Source of the DNA: Candidatus Competibacteraceae bacterium
Lineage (GTDB): Bacteria > Bacteroidota > Bacteroidia > CAIKAF01
Assembly (NCBI GenBank): GCA_014879445.1
Contig: JACSSC010000034.1
Location: forward strand, 1 to 64,000
Reading direction: 5' to 3'
Length of the DNA stretch: 64,000 nucleotides
Shown: positions 24,878 through 34,385 of the stretch, in pieces
How positions within the stretch are numbered: position 1 is the stretch's first letter
Layout: each line of letters starts with the position of its first letter
Made by a program: the position numbers and the translations under genes
The notes under the pieces: generated by a model
The model's input: the letters and a program-made list of their open reading frames with translations, nothing else
What the model was told of the DNA's origin: nothing
Database searches by the model: none

Positions 24878-26563
24878 ATGAGCAACCAAAGAAGAAATAA
24901 AGATTTGATACAGCTTGGCTTGGCTTTGCTTCTCTTGGCAGGGCTTAATATGCTTAACCAACGATACTTTAAACGCGTTGATTTAACCGCCGAAAAGCGA
25001 TATTCTCTAAGCGATTCAACGCGTGCTATGCTGCGCCGACTTGACGATGTGGCACTGATTACAGTTTATTTGGAAGGAAAGGATTTTCCGGTTGGATTCA
25101 AACGCTTACAAAACGCAACCCGCGAATTGCTAGATGAATTTAGATTTTATGCCGGCACAAACATTGAATACCGATTCGTGGACCCAATGGCTAATCCCGA
25201 CAAAAAAGTGCAAAGCGATATTTATTACGAATTGATTGACAAAGGGCTTATACCAACCGACCTTACTGTAAAAGACGAAAAGGGGAGAAGTTCGCGAAGT
25301 ATTTTCCCCGGTGCTGTTGTGGCCTACAACGGTAGAGAAGAAGCCGTGCAACTTCTGCAAAGCCAATTTAACCAAAATCCCGAATGGGTGCTTAATCAAA
25401 GTATTGAACGCCTCGAATACGAGTTTTCAAAAGCATTGTTCAAACTTATGCATTTTGAAAATAAAAAAACTGTCGCCTTTTCTCGTGGTCACGGAGAAAT
25501 GAACGAAGTATATCTAATGGATTTTATTATCGGCCTTCGTGATTTTTATGAGGTTGAAGGAGTAGAAATTTCAAATAACTTAGATGCGCTTTCCCAAAAT
25601 ACGGCATGCCTAATTATTGCCAAACCGGATTCTGCTTTTTCTGATGCTTCTAAGTTTATTATTGATCAGTACATTATGCGTGGAGGTACTGCCCTTTGGC
25701 TGCTCGATCATGTGCAATCTAATATGGATAGTTTAAGAACGGCCAATTATACACTGGGATTGCCATTCGATTTAAATCTTTACGACCAGCTGTTCCGCTA
25801 CGGTGTAAGGGTCAACCCTACTCTCATTCAGGATGCCCAATGTGCTCCCATTCCAATTCAAACAGGGAATTTTGGCAACCAAAATAAGCAAGAATTGCTG
25901 CCTTGGTATTATTATCCAGTTATTATTCCTAAAGAAAAGCATCCTGTGGTAAAAAATTTGAATGCTATTCGACTACAATTCGCCAATACCGTTGACACCA
26001 TTCAAACCCCCGGCGTGTCAAAAACAATTCTGCTTTCGACTTCCGAACTAACTAAGGTTCTTTATGCCCCTGTGCGTATTGCCCTTAATGTTGTAGAACA
26101 AGAACCCACTCCTGAAAGGTTCAATAAGCCACACCAACCTGTTGCCGTTCTGCTTGAGGGTACATTCCGATCTGTTTTCGAAAATAAAATTGTAGAGCTT
26201 TCTGACCGACTCGTTATCAAAGAGTCAAAACCCACCAAAATGATTGTTGTCGGAGATGGTGATATCGCTAAGAATTTATACAACCCAAAAGAAAACAATT
26301 ATGTGCCACTAGGCCTTGATCCACGAACCGGAATATATTACGGCGGCAACAAAAGCTTCTTGCTTAATGCTGTAAACTATCTTACCGGCGACGGATGGTT
26401 TATTCCACTCCGATCTAAAGAATTCAGAATTCGACTCCTTGATCGAAACCGGATTACAACTGAAAAAGAAAAATGGAAAATCATCAATACCGCATTACCG
26501 GTTGCCTGGGTATTGCTATTTGGCTTAGTTTATAATTATATTCGAAAAAGAAGATTTGCTTGA
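24878..26563 (+). CDS. gldG: Gliding-motility ABC transporter auxiliary protein GldG
   Basis: A 561-residue protein with one N-terminal (about 13-28) and one C-terminal (about 538-555) membrane segment and a large periplasmic domain. The N-terminal block RVDLTAEKRYSLSDSTR and the following TVYLEGKDFPVGFKRL match the GldG/ABC-type uncharacterised domain family. GPFF-like binding motifs are not recognisable, so its ligand is unknown. It is the second gene of the gldFG operon; the DUF4340 gene follows after a single base. Confidence 0.93.
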   Translation: MSNQRRNKDLIQLGLALLLLAGLNMLNQRYFKRVDLTAEKRYSLSDSTRAMLRRLDDVALITVYLEGKDFPVGFKRLQNATRELLDEFRFYAGTNIEYRFVDPMANPDKKVQSDIYYELIDKGLIPTDLTVKDEKGRSSRSIFPGAVVAYNGREEAVQLLQSQFNQNPEWVLNQSIERLEYEFSKALFKLMHFENKKTVAFSRGHGEMNEVYLMDFIIGLRDFYEVEGVEISNNLDALSQNTACLIIAKPDSAFSDASKFIIDQYIMRGGTALWLLDHVQSNMDSLRTANYTLGLPFDLNLYDQLFRYGVRVNPTLIQDAQCAPIPIQTGNFGNQNKQELLPWYYYPVIIPKEKHPVVKNLNAIRLQFANTVDTIQTPGVSKTILLSTSELTKVLYAPVRIALNVVEQEPTPERFNKPHQPVAVLLEGTFRSVFENKIVELSDRLVIKESKPTKMIVVGDGDIAKNLYNPKENNYVPLGLDPRTGIYYGGNKSFLLNAVNYLTGDGWFIPLRSKEFRIRLLDRNRITTEKEKWKIINTALPVAWVLLFGLVYNYIRKRRFA

Positions 26564-26564
26564 T

Positions 26565-27566
26565 ATGGTTCGTATAATTTCTTTCATATTATTATCCCCC
26601 CTTTTCCTGACGCTTTTATCTGTTAGCTCCTGCAAAGAAAAAACAAACAAAACAGGATTAAGTAATTTTAAAGTAGAGGATACTGCTTCTATTGATAAAA
26701 TTTTCATGGCTGATAAGAGCAATCGAAAGGTGCTGCTTACAAAAGAAAATAGAAAATGGTGGGTTGATAATGAATTTCAAGCAAGACCCGACCTGATTAC
26801 AGATTTGCTTATTCTGCTGAAGCGCATTGAAGTAAAGCAATATGTGCCTAAAAATGCAGTTGAGAATGTTATCAAAAGCATGTCTGTGTATTCTACCAAA
26901 GTTGAAATATATCAAAATGGCAAACTCCATAAAGTAATTTATGTTGGCGGCCCTACACAAGATCATCTCGGCACATATATGCTTTTAGAGGGATCTTCGC
27001 TTCCCTTTATTTGTTATGTGCCTGGGTTCAGAGGATATCTTTCGCCTTATTTTATGCCATTTCCTGAAGAGTGGCGCGATAAAACCATTTTTGCCTATCA
27101 TATTAACGAAATTCAAAAAGTAACGATTGAATTTGTTCGAACCCCCGAACTGTCTTATGAAATTACGCATTTAAATGGCAAATTCGGAATTAAAATGTTA
27201 CAACAAAATGTTCCCATCTCAAATTTTGATACCCTTGCCGTAAAAGATTATATGAAAAACTTTAAAGTCGTGGGATTTGAATCCTTCTTGGATGTAAATA
27301 AGGCAAGATTGGATTCTGTAACATCGCGATATGGATTGTATAAAGTAAGTGTGACACAAACGGATGGCCGCAAACGATCGGTTTCTTTATATCAAATTCC
27401 ACTTCCTCCCGGAACCGTTGATTTATATGGCCAAGAAATTAAAATGGATGTGGATAGAATGTATGGTATTATTGATGAAAAAACACTTGTGTTATGCCAA
27501 TATTTTACATTCGACCCCATTACTGTACCACCGGCATATTTTTTTCCGCAGCGATTACCTCATTAA
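26565..27566 (+). CDS. DUF4340-type lipoprotein cotranscribed with gldFG
   Basis: A 333-residue protein with a lipobox-like LLSVSSC, predicted to be anchored at the membrane. The body (TASIDKIFMADKSNRKVLLTKENRKWWVDNEFQA in several blocks) follows the DUF4340 pattern, in which repeated units of a lysine-rich ladder and tryptophan recur. DUF4340 proteins are often encoded beside GldG-like ABC transporters, so a role as an accessory component of that transporter is plausible. The ATG at 26565 directly follows the gldG stop (TGATATG). A TTG at 26556 would overlap gldG and is less likely. Confidence 0.75.
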   Translation: MVRIISFILLSPLFLTLLSVSSCKEKTNKTGLSNFKVEDTASIDKIFMADKSNRKVLLTKENRKWWVDNEFQARPDLITDLLILLKRIEVKQYVPKNAVENVIKSMSVYSTKVEIYQNGKLHKVIYVGGPTQDHLGTYMLLEGSSLPFICYVPGFRGYLSPYFMPFPEEWRDKTIFAYHINEIQKVTIEFVRTPELSYEITHLNGKFGIKMLQQNVPISNFDTLAVKDYMKNFKVVGFESFLDVNKARLDSVTSRYGLYKVSVTQTDGRKRSVSLYQIPLPPGTVDLYGQEIKMDVDRMYGIIDEKTLVLCQYFTFDPITVPPAYFFPQRLPH

Positions 27567-28540
27567 ATAAAAAACCAAAAAGAAAGAAAGGCAATTTGTA
27601 CCCAAAACAGTATCAGCCCAAGCAACAAGCCCTTGCGCCCAGATTGATATAATGTGATAAAGCGTACATTCAACCCGACTGCCGACATGGCTACTGTAAG
27701 CACAAACTTCCCAATATCGTCCGCCAATTTAATAATTAAAGAAGGTATGGGCACAACTGAAACAAAAATTGAAATCAGTATAAATCCCCATACATACCAA
27801 GGTAGTCGAAGTCGAAAACGTGTTTTGCTTTGATTGCCTGCGTTTTGATACAAAAAAGTTACCAATAATAACGCTGGCGATAACAATGCCACCCTGGCCA
27901 ACTTAACGGTAATGGCCGTCCGCCCAACCTCTTCGCCCATTTCAAATCCAGCACCGGCTACATTTCCCACCGAATGAAGCGACCCCCCAATTAGTAAGCC
28001 GCTTTCTTGCGAAGGTAAAGCGATAGCAACCAAAATTAAAGGAAAAAGCAACATTCCGAGTATGCCAAATAAATTGATAACAGCCATTGAAATACCTATT
28101 TCTTCTTTGTTTTTAGAAACAAAAGGCGCTAATGCTGCAATGGCTGCCGCCCCACAAATAACTGTACCAAAACTAATTAATAAACCCGAAGAACCAGGAC
28201 ATTTTAATTTTTTTGACAACCACATCCCTATGAATAAGGTGCCAAAAACCGCTAGCACTAATAACAAAAACATGCGCCATCCTAAATTTGAAATATGTGA
28301 AAAATTAATCCCAACAGCCAAAAGCAATATGGCTATTTCAAACATTTTTGATGACATAAATGAAGTGCCAGATTGAAACTCGTTAGGAATGCGAACTAAG
28401 TTGTTGAACAACACTCCTAATAACAATCCCATCAAAATCTCATTCATTGACGGAATAAATGGCGCCACCCCATATGCTACCAACCCGATTAATATTGACA
28501 AGGCAATACCCTTGAACATCTGACTAATCGGATTCGTCAT
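27563..28540 (-). CDS. YeiH family putative sulfate/sulfite exporter
   Basis: A 325-residue inner-membrane protein with about ten transmembrane segments, of the UPF0324/YeiH family. Diagnostic blocks are LLAVGINFSHISNLGWRM, SFGTVICGAAAIAALAP and GGSLHSVGNVAGAGFEMGE. Family members are annotated as sulfate exporters, mainly by association with sulfur metabolism; direct transport evidence is thin. The rhodanese gene lies 49 bp upstream on the same strand, which supports a sulfur-related role. Its stop overlaps the end of the convergent DUF4340 gene by a few bases. Confidence 0.87.
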   Translation of the reverse strand: MTNPISQMFKGIALSILIGLVAYGVAPFIPSMNEILMGLLLGVLFNNLVRIPNEFQSGTSFMSSKMFEIAILLLAVGINFSHISNLGWRMFLLLVLAVFGTLFIGMWLSKKLKCPGSSGLLISFGTVICGAAAIAALAPFVSKNKEEIGISMAVINLFGILGMLLFPLILVAIALPSQESGLLIGGSLHSVGNVAGAGFEMGEEVGRTAITVKLARVALLSPALLLVTFLYQNAGNQSKTRFRLRLPWYVWGFILISIFVSVVPIPSLIIKLADDIGKFVLTVAMSAVGLNVRFITLYQSGRKGLLLGLILFWVQIAFLSFWFFI

Positions 28541-28589
28541 TATAATAAAGTTTGTGTGTTGGATGAAAAAATAGAAAGACCCATTATGC

Positions 28590-29006
28590 TTATTTTGATA
28601 AAGCTCCCTTCCATTTTAATATTCCTCCTTCCAGGTTATATACTTTCACAAACCCCTTTTGTGTCATTTGATAGCCCGCCTGAGCACTACGAGCGCCACT
28701 CCTGCAATACACAATGTAGGTTTTAGATTTATCAAGCTGGCTTAATTGCTTTTCAAACGATTCAGAATTAAAATTAATAAAGTGTTTTGTTCCAGGAATA
28801 TATCCGGTGGATACCTCTGCCTGTGTTCGTACATCAATAATTTCGACGTCTTTCTCTTTCATCAACCTCTCAAACTCCGCTTGGTTGACATTTATCAATT
28901 CCGACGCGGTAATTGATTTGGAACTTCCTTGAGATGTTGAGTCAAAAACACATCCCGTTGAAAGTAAAAAAGTAGCTACTATTATCAATAATGAAATTCT
29001 TTTCAT
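28590..29006 (-). CDS. Rhodanese-domain lipoprotein
   Basis: A 138-residue exported protein: lipobox LLSTGC with Cys19 as the likely lipidation site, then a single rhodanese domain with the active-site loop CRSGARS (Cys about 101). IDVRTQAEVSTGYIPGTKH is the typical CH2A-side motif. Rhodanese domains carry sulfane sulfur as a persulfide on the loop cysteine. The envelope location and the YeiH gene immediately downstream suggest sulfur handling outside the cytoplasm, by inference. Confidence 0.88.
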   Translation of the reverse strand: MKRISLLIIVATFLLSTGCVFDSTSQGSSKSITASELINVNQAEFERLMKEKDVEIIDVRTQAEVSTGYIPGTKHFINFNSESFEKQLSQLDKSKTYIVYCRSGARSAQAGYQMTQKGFVKVYNLEGGILKWKGALSK

Positions 29007-29102
29007 GTTGTAAATTTTTAAATTTTATATAAGGCAAATTACTTACAATTTTGATGAAAAGAAAGTAACCTTAGTCACGATAAAGAAAAAGACCTGAATA
29101 TA

Positions 29103-29795
29103 TTAAACCAAAACGGTCTTTAAAATAGATTCAAACAGCTTCCGCCCATCTGAATTATGCAAGTTTGTATCCGCACATCGTTCAGGATGTGGCATCATGC
29201 CAAAAACATTGCGCTGAGCATTGCAAACGCCAGCAATATGGTTGATGGCGCCATTGGGATTGGCTTCGTTGGTAACCTGGCCACTGCCATCACAATACCT
29301 GAACAAAACCTGATCATTTTCCTCAATCATTTTAAGTGTTATTTCGTCAGCATAATATCTTCCCTCGCCATGTGCAATCGGAATCTTTAACACATCGCCC
29401 TTTGTTAATCCAGCGGTTATCAAACTTTGTGTAGTTTCTACACGAAGATAAACATTTTTACATAAAAACTGCTGGTGGTGGTTGTGAAGAAGCGAACCCG
29501 GCAAAAGTTGTGACTCGGTTAAAATCTGAAAACCATTGCAAATTCCCAACACATACCCACCCTTCTCGGCAAAACGTATAACCTCCTGCATAATCGGCGA
29601 AAAACGAGCAATAGCACCTGAGCGCAAATAATCACCATATGAAAACCCTCCCGGTAAAATAATGAATTCACATCCTTGCAAATCGTGATCTTTATGCCAC
29701 AAATTCACAACATCCGACTGCATGATGTGCTTAAGCACATAAATCATATCCTGATCGCAATTCGATCCAGGAAAAGTAATAACTCCAAATTTCAC
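29103..29795 (-). CDS. purQ: Phosphoribosylformylglycinamidine synthase subunit PurQ
   Basis: Glutaminase subunit supplying ammonia for FGAM formation in purine synthesis. From GTG 29795 it has 230 residues and begins with the family-typical KFGVITFPGSNCDQD. The catalytic triad is visible: Cys in LGICNGFQILTE (about 84-95), and His and Glu in MMPHPERCAD. The longer frame starting at 29822 is rejected because a TACTTTTG promoter box overlaps it. Small-subunit PurQ implies a separate PurL and PurS in this genome. Confidence 0.95.
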   Translation of the reverse strand: MKFGVITFPGSNCDQDMIYVLKHIMQSDVVNLWHKDHDLQGCEFIILPGGFSYGDYLRSGAIARFSPIMQEVIRFAEKGGYVLGICNGFQILTESQLLPGSLLHNHHQQFLCKNVYLRVETTQSLITAGLTKGDVLKIPIAHGEGRYYADEITLKMIEENDQVLFRYCDGSGQVTNEANPNGAINHIAGVCNAQRNVFGMMPHPERCADTNLHNSDGRKLFESILKTVLV

Positions 29796-29811
29796 AAAAC
29801 TATGTTTTGAA

Positions 29812-29819
29812 CAAAAGTA
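29812..29819 (-). promoter_or_regulatory. -7 promoter box TACTTTTG of purQ
   Basis: Exact TAnnTTTG match on the minus strand, 16 bases before GTG 29795. It supports the GTG start and shows that purQ can be transcribed independently of the membrane-protein gene upstream. No PurR-like operator is evident. Confidence 0.5.
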
Positions 29820-29844
29820 CAAAATAACGACCTACAAACAAGTG

Positions 29845-30828
29845 CTAAAAAACACTGAATTGCAAAACCAACAAACAAACAATGATGAGCAATGTCAATA
29901 AGTCAGATATCCATAGCTTTCGAAGATGCAGAAAAAAGGTGGAATAAAAAATGGATAGCGGATAGCCAACCACTACAATATGGCTGAATGGCAGAAAATT
30001 ATAAAAAAAAGCAGAAGCAATCAGTAAAACAAGCATAGCGCCCCATATTCGAAAAGTTCTTTTTTGCACAACTTTATAATAGTGTATAGTTTGGAGATAG
30101 CGATAAAAGCTGGCAATCAGCATGGCAAGGAGCCAGGCCAAAATAATATACTCCATAAGGCCTGTGTGCAATCGGTAGTCGGGTAACCCAAATGGAGATA
30201 TAAAAAAATCTTGCAAGAAAAAAGATACATTATCATTAATAAAATAAACCAACAACACGTAAAAGAACGGCAAAAGCCAACCTAGCATCGCAACTAAAAT
30301 ATGGCGAAACATCGGTGTAGAAAAAACAAACAAAGACCATAAAAACCATGGAAATAAGACCAAGGCAGGAGGATAAATTAACGCGGCCATAGAAAAACTA
30401 ATAGCTGTGAAAAAAATGAGGCGGGGATGGCTTTTGGTATGTGCAATTTGCCAAATACCAATAATACCCGGCAATAAAAATATATTTGCCAAAAGCGATG
30501 GCGACACAAAAAGATTCTGAGGAAAAAGCGAACAAATCAACACATAAAAAAAGCCCGGTAAATATGTGGGCTGGCCTAATAAATTGGTTGAGTGAATAAA
30601 ATAATTGAACCACAAGGCCTGCAATAATACCAGCGAAAAAGAAATCAATGCCGACAGCCATGAAATCTGAATCCAATCACCCAGCATAAATCTATACAAT
30701 GCCGGGTGCTGAATAATTTGCTCACTATAAAATGGGTGCAAAAAAGCATTGAGATATACCAATGACTGAAAAAGTAGCAGAAAAAACAGCCCTGTTATTT
30801 GATTTGTTTTAAAAAGTCGGATAATCAT
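29845..30828 (-). CDS. Multi-pass membrane protein, DUF6427-like
   Basis: A 327-residue protein with about nine to ten hydrophobic segments and almost no soluble loops. The opening MIIRLFKTNQITGLFFLLL and later blocks LIYPPALVLFPWFLW and FLQDFFISPFGLPDY recall a Bacteroidota-specific membrane family that I remember as DUF6427. I am moderately sure of the family and have no function to propose. It lies 49 bp upstream of purQ on the same strand, which may be chance. Confidence 0.6.
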   Translation of the reverse strand: MIIRLFKTNQITGLFFLLLFQSLVYLNAFLHPFYSEQIIQHPALYRFMLGDWIQISWLSALISFSLVLLQALWFNYFIHSTNLLGQPTYLPGFFYVLICSLFPQNLFVSPSLLANIFLLPGIIGIWQIAHTKSHPRLIFFTAISFSMAALIYPPALVLFPWFLWSLFVFSTPMFRHILVAMLGWLLPFFYVLLVYFINDNVSFFLQDFFISPFGLPDYRLHTGLMEYIILAWLLAMLIASFYRYLQTIHYYKVVQKRTFRIWGAMLVLLIASAFFYNFLPFSHIVVVGYPLSIFYSTFFLHLRKLWISDLLTLLIIVCLLVLQFSVF

Positions 30829-30968
30829 AGTATGATTGCAAAATGAATAAAAAATTCGAGAGGAGCGAAATTTCTTTTTATTGCCATTGATTTATTATGA
30901 CATTTTGGCAAACCCCTTACATTGGCAAGAGATTTGAAAACAAGACATAAAAGAATAGATAATCAGAA

Positions 30969-31526
30969 ATGGCAAAGGATCACATACGCGAAGAAACATC
31001 CGAACATGATGAATTGAACCCCATCGAACACCCCCACACAGAAGACCAGCAAAAAACGGCTGAATCTGTTGAAAAAACAGATGAATCGGCAGATGATTGG
31101 GAATCCAAATACAAAGAAACTTACGATAATTATTTGCGTTTGTTTTCGGAATTTGACAATTTCAGAAAACGCACGACAAGAGAACGGGCCGAGTTAATCA
31201 AAACAGCCGGCTCAGAAATATTGTCAGTAATTCTGCCTATTCTTGATGATTTTGACAGAGCCATTAAGGCCATGGATGACAGTTCCCACTCGGTTAAAAC
31301 GGGCGTGGAGTTGATTTATCACAAACTCAAACAAGCACTCCTTGAAAAGGGATTACAAGAGTATAATCCAATGGGCGAGATGTTTGATGCTGATTTACAT
31401 GAAGCCATTACGCATATTCCAACAACCGAAGGCCAGACAAAAGGAACCATCGTAGAGGTAATTGAAAAAGGATATAAGGTTCATGATAAAATCATCCGCT
31501 ACCCTAAAGTAATCGTAGCGCAATAA
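30969..31526 (+). CDS. grpE: Nucleotide exchange factor GrpE
   Basis: Co-chaperone that releases ADP from DnaK. The 185 residues comprise an acidic, disordered N-terminus (about 1-45), a long coiled coil ([20 protein letters not shown]), and the beta-domain with [10 protein letters not shown]-like and [19 protein letters not shown] segments. The ending [16 protein letters not shown] is typical. It sits 7 bp upstream of dnaJ and is cotranscribed with it; dnaK is not in the window. No CIRCE element or clear heat-shock operator is visible. Confidence 0.96.
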   Translation: MAKDHIREETSEHDELNPIEHPHTEDQQKTAESVEKTDESADDWESKYKETYDNYLRLFSEFDNFRKRTTRERAELIKTAGSEILSVILPILDDFDRAIKAMDDSSHSVKTGVELIYHKLKQALLEKGLQEYNPMGEMFDADLHEAITHIPTTEGQTKGTIVEVIEKGYKVHDKIIRYPKVIVAQ

Positions 31527-31533
31527 ATATACC

Positions 31534-32682
31534 ATGGCGAAAAGAGATTATTACGAAGTATTAGGCGTTACACGTAATGCCGGTGCCGACGAAATTAAAA
31601 AGGCCTATCGAAAATTAGCCGTTAAGTTCCATCCTGATAAAAATCCCGGTGACAAAGAGGCGGAGGAGAAGTTTAAAGAAGCTGCTGAAGCATATGAAAT
31701 TTTAAGCAATCCTGAAAAAAAGCAACGTTATGATCAATTTGGACATGCCGGCGTGGGAGGCGCATCGGGTCATGGCGGAAGCTATGCCGGGGGCATGAAT
31801 ATGGAAGATATCTTTGAACAGTTTGGAGATATTTTTGGTGGCGGATTTGGTGGATTTGGTCGCAGTCGTAGCCAATCCAGAAGACATGTAAATAAGGGTT
31901 CAAATATTCGTATAAAAGTAAAACTTACCCTTGAAGAAATTGTAGAAGGGGCTACCAAAAAAATCAAAGTAAATAAGTATGTACCATGTGATTCCTGTAG
32001 TGGTTCGGGGGCAAAAGGGGGTAGCAAGGCCTCTACTTGTAAAAATTGCCAAGGTAGCGGTCAGGTTGCTCAGGTTACCAATACTTTTTTGGGACGTATG
32101 CAAACCGTTACTACTTGCCCATCTTGTAATGGCGAAGGCACTCAAATAACAGACAAGTGTAATAAATGTTGGGGTGATGGAATTGTTAGAGGCGAAGAGG
32201 TTTTGGATATTAATATTCCTGCAGGGGTTGAAGAAGGCATGCAGCTTAGCATGAGTGGCAAGGGCAATTCCGGGCCAAGAAATGGTCCTCCGGGCGACTT
32301 ATTGATTCAAATCGAAGAAGAAGAGCACCCTCACTTATACAGAGAGGGAAATCATACTGTATATAATTTGTTTTTGAGTTTCGCTGACGCTGCTTTAGGT
32401 ACACAAATAGAAATCCCAACGATTGGCGGCAAGGCAAAAATTAAAATTGACCCAGGCACACTGCCAGGTAAGGTCTTGCGATTAAAAGGAAAAGGACTGC
32501 CATCAATCAACCAGTATGGTCGTGGAGACCAATTGGTTCGTATTAATGTTTGGACACCACAAAAACTAAATGCCGAAGAAAAATCCATCTTAGAAAAACT
32601 TCGCAATTCCCCTAATTTCCAACCTAATCCCGACAAAAAAGACCGTTCATTTTTTGATAAAATGAAAGATGTGTTTGGTTAA
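31534..32682 (+). CDS. dnaJ: Chaperone protein DnaJ
   Basis: Hsp40 co-chaperone that stimulates DnaK ATPase activity and binds unfolded substrates. The 382 residues contain the J domain with HPD ([10 protein letters not shown], about 33-42), a glycine/phenylalanine-rich linker ([13 protein letters not shown]), four CxxCxGxG zinc-finger repeats ([32 protein letters not shown], about 145-220), and the C-terminal substrate-binding domains. The last repeat has Trp instead of the more usual residue after CNKC but keeps both cysteines. It is complete and forms an operon with grpE. Confidence 0.97.
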   Translation: MAKRDYYEVLGVTRNAGADEIKKAYRKLAVKFHPDKNPGDKEAEEKFKEAAEAYEILSNPEKKQRYDQFGHAGVGGASGHGGSYAGGMNMEDIFEQFGDIFGGGFGGFGRSRSQSRRHVNKGSNIRIKVKLTLEEIVEGATKKIKVNKYVPCDSCSGSGAKGGSKASTCKNCQGSGQVAQVTNTFLGRMQTVTTCPSCNGEGTQITDKCNKCWGDGIVRGEEVLDINIPAGVEEGMQLSMSGKGNSGPRNGPPGDLLIQIEEEEHPHLYREGNHTVYNLFLSFADAALGTQIEIPTIGGKAKIKIDPGTLPGKVLRLKGKGLPSINQYGRGDQLVRINVWTPQKLNAEEKSILEKLRNSPNFQPNPDKKDRSFFDKMKDVFG

Positions 32683-32738
32683 TCTCGCTTTTTAACCCGT
32701 TTTTACAAGAATTCGACGAAATACATTATCCGTTTGCG

Positions 32739-32746
32739 TATTTTTG
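32739..32746 (+). promoter_or_regulatory. -7 promoter box TATTTTTG of the yifB gene
   Basis: Exact TAnnTTTG match 25 bases before the ATG at 32772, in the 89-base gap after dnaJ. It suggests that the gene is transcribed separately from grpE-dnaJ. Confidence 0.5.
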
Positions 32747-32771
32747 CCTTCCCAAGGCAACCTAAAACATC

Positions 32772-34307
32772 ATGATTAAAACTTATGGATCGGCTGTTCA
32801 TGGCGTAAACGCCATTCGCATAACCATAGAAACCAATATGGCCCCCGGATTGAACTTTTATATGGTGGGATTGCCCGACAACGCCGTAAAAGAAAGTCAG
32901 CGAAGAGTGGAGGCCGCCATTCGCAATAACGGATTTCGAATTCCTGGTAAAAAAATTACTATAAATCTGGCCCCAGCTGATATTAGAAAAGAAGGGTCAG
33001 CATACGACCTGCCAATCGCTATAGGTATAATTGCTGCCGGAGAACAAATGCAAGATACATTGTTGGCCGATTATATTTTGATGGGTGAATTATCGCTCGA
33101 CGGAGAAATTCGACCTATAAAAGGAGCTTTGCCCATCGCCATTCAAGCCAGGCAGGATAAAATGAAAGGCATCATCTTACCTAAGGAAAATGCCAATGAA
33201 GCTGCAATTGTTAGTGGTATCGAAGTGTTTGGTGTAAAAACATTGAAAGAAGTCGTGGAATTTTTAAACGGGGATTTGATATTAACACCCGAACAACATG
33301 ATACCCGCGAATCTTTCAAGTATCATAGTGGGATTTTCCCTTTTGATTTTAGCGAGGTGAAGGGACAAGAGAACATCAAAAGGGCACTCGAAATAGCAGC
33401 AGCCGGCGGCCATAATGCTATTTTGATTGGCCCGCCAGGCGCCGGCAAAACAATGCTGGCTAAACGGTTGCCGACTATACTTCCCCCTCTCTCCCTACAC
33501 GAAGCACTCGAAACCACTAAAATTCATTCGGTGGCTGGCAAATTAGGCAAACATAAGGGCTTGATTACAATGCGGCCTTTCAGATCTCCGCATCACACAA
33601 TCAGTGATGTGGCCCTCGTGGGCGGAGGAGTCAATCCTCAACCGGGCGAAATTTCATTGTCACATAATGGGGTTTTGTTTTTGGATGAATTACCCGAATT
33701 TAAACGATCTGTATTAGAAGTACTCAGACAACCTCTTGAAGACCGTGTTGTTTCTATTTCTAGAGCTAGATTTAGTGTTGAATATCCGGCCAGCTTTATG
33801 TTGATTGCTTCCATGAATCCATGCCCCTGCGGAAACTACAATCACCCCGATAAAGATTGCGTTTGCGCCCCAGGCACTGTGCAACGCTATCTGAACAAAA
33901 TCTCAGGCCCATTACTCGATCGCATTGACCTGCATGTTGAAGTTACCCCTGTGGCTTTTGACGAATTATCTCAAACCCGACCTGCCGAAAGCAGCGAATC
34001 TATTCGACAAAGAGTGGTTGACGCTCGTGAAATTCAAAAACAACGATTTGCTGGTCAAGATGGTATTTATGCCAATGCACAAATGTCAACTCGTCAACTC
34101 CGAGATGTTTGTAATATTAGCAACGCTTCGCAAACTTTACTAAAAACGGCAATGGAAAAACTAAAACTTTCGGCACGTGCATATGACCGAATTTTAAAAG
34201 TTGCTCGAACCATTGCAGATTTAGCCAAAAGCGAAGATATCAAACCCGAACATGTCGCCGAAGCTATTCAATATCGCAGCTTGGACAGAGAAAATTGGGC
34301 CGGATAA
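32772..34307 (+). CDS. YifB/ComM family Mg chelatase-like AAA ATPase
   Basis: A 511-residue ATPase. The N-terminal ChlI-like domain ([35 protein letters not shown]) precedes an AAA core with Walker [20 protein letters not shown] (about 220-238), Walker [10 protein letters not shown] and sensor [11 protein letters not shown]. The C-terminal domain is the usual Mg-chelatase extension. In Vibrio and Acinetobacter the ComM orthologue drives branch migration during natural transformation; the same activity is plausible here, but competence is not shown. The cysteine cluster CPCGN...CVCAPG is conserved in the family. Confidence 0.93.
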   Translation: MIKTYGSAVHGVNAIRITIETNMAPGLNFYMVGLPDNAVKESQRRVEAAIRNNGFRIPGKKITINLAPADIRKEGSAYDLPIAIGIIAAGEQMQDTLLADYILMGELSLDGEIRPIKGALPIAIQARQDKMKGIILPKENANEAAIVSGIEVFGVKTLKEVVEFLNGDLILTPEQHDTRESFKYHSGIFPFDFSEVKGQENIKRALEIAAAGGHNAILIGPPGAGKTMLAKRLPTILPPLSLHEALETTKIHSVAGKLGKHKGLITMRPFRSPHHTISDVALVGGGVNPQPGEISLSHNGVLFLDELPEFKRSVLEVLRQPLEDRVVSISRARFSVEYPASFMLIASMNPCPCGNYNHPDKDCVCAPGTVQRYLNKISGPLLDRIDLHVEVTPVAFDELSQTRPAESSESIRQRVVDAREIQKQRFAGQDGIYANAQMSTRQLRDVCNISNASQTLLKTAMEKLKLSARAYDRILKVARTIADLAKSEDIKPEHVAEAIQYRSLDRENWAG

Positions 34308-34385
34308 ATTATTCACTTCATTACCCATCCCATCAAACATGGCCATGACATGAAAACATAAATCACAATAGATTGATTTATGATA

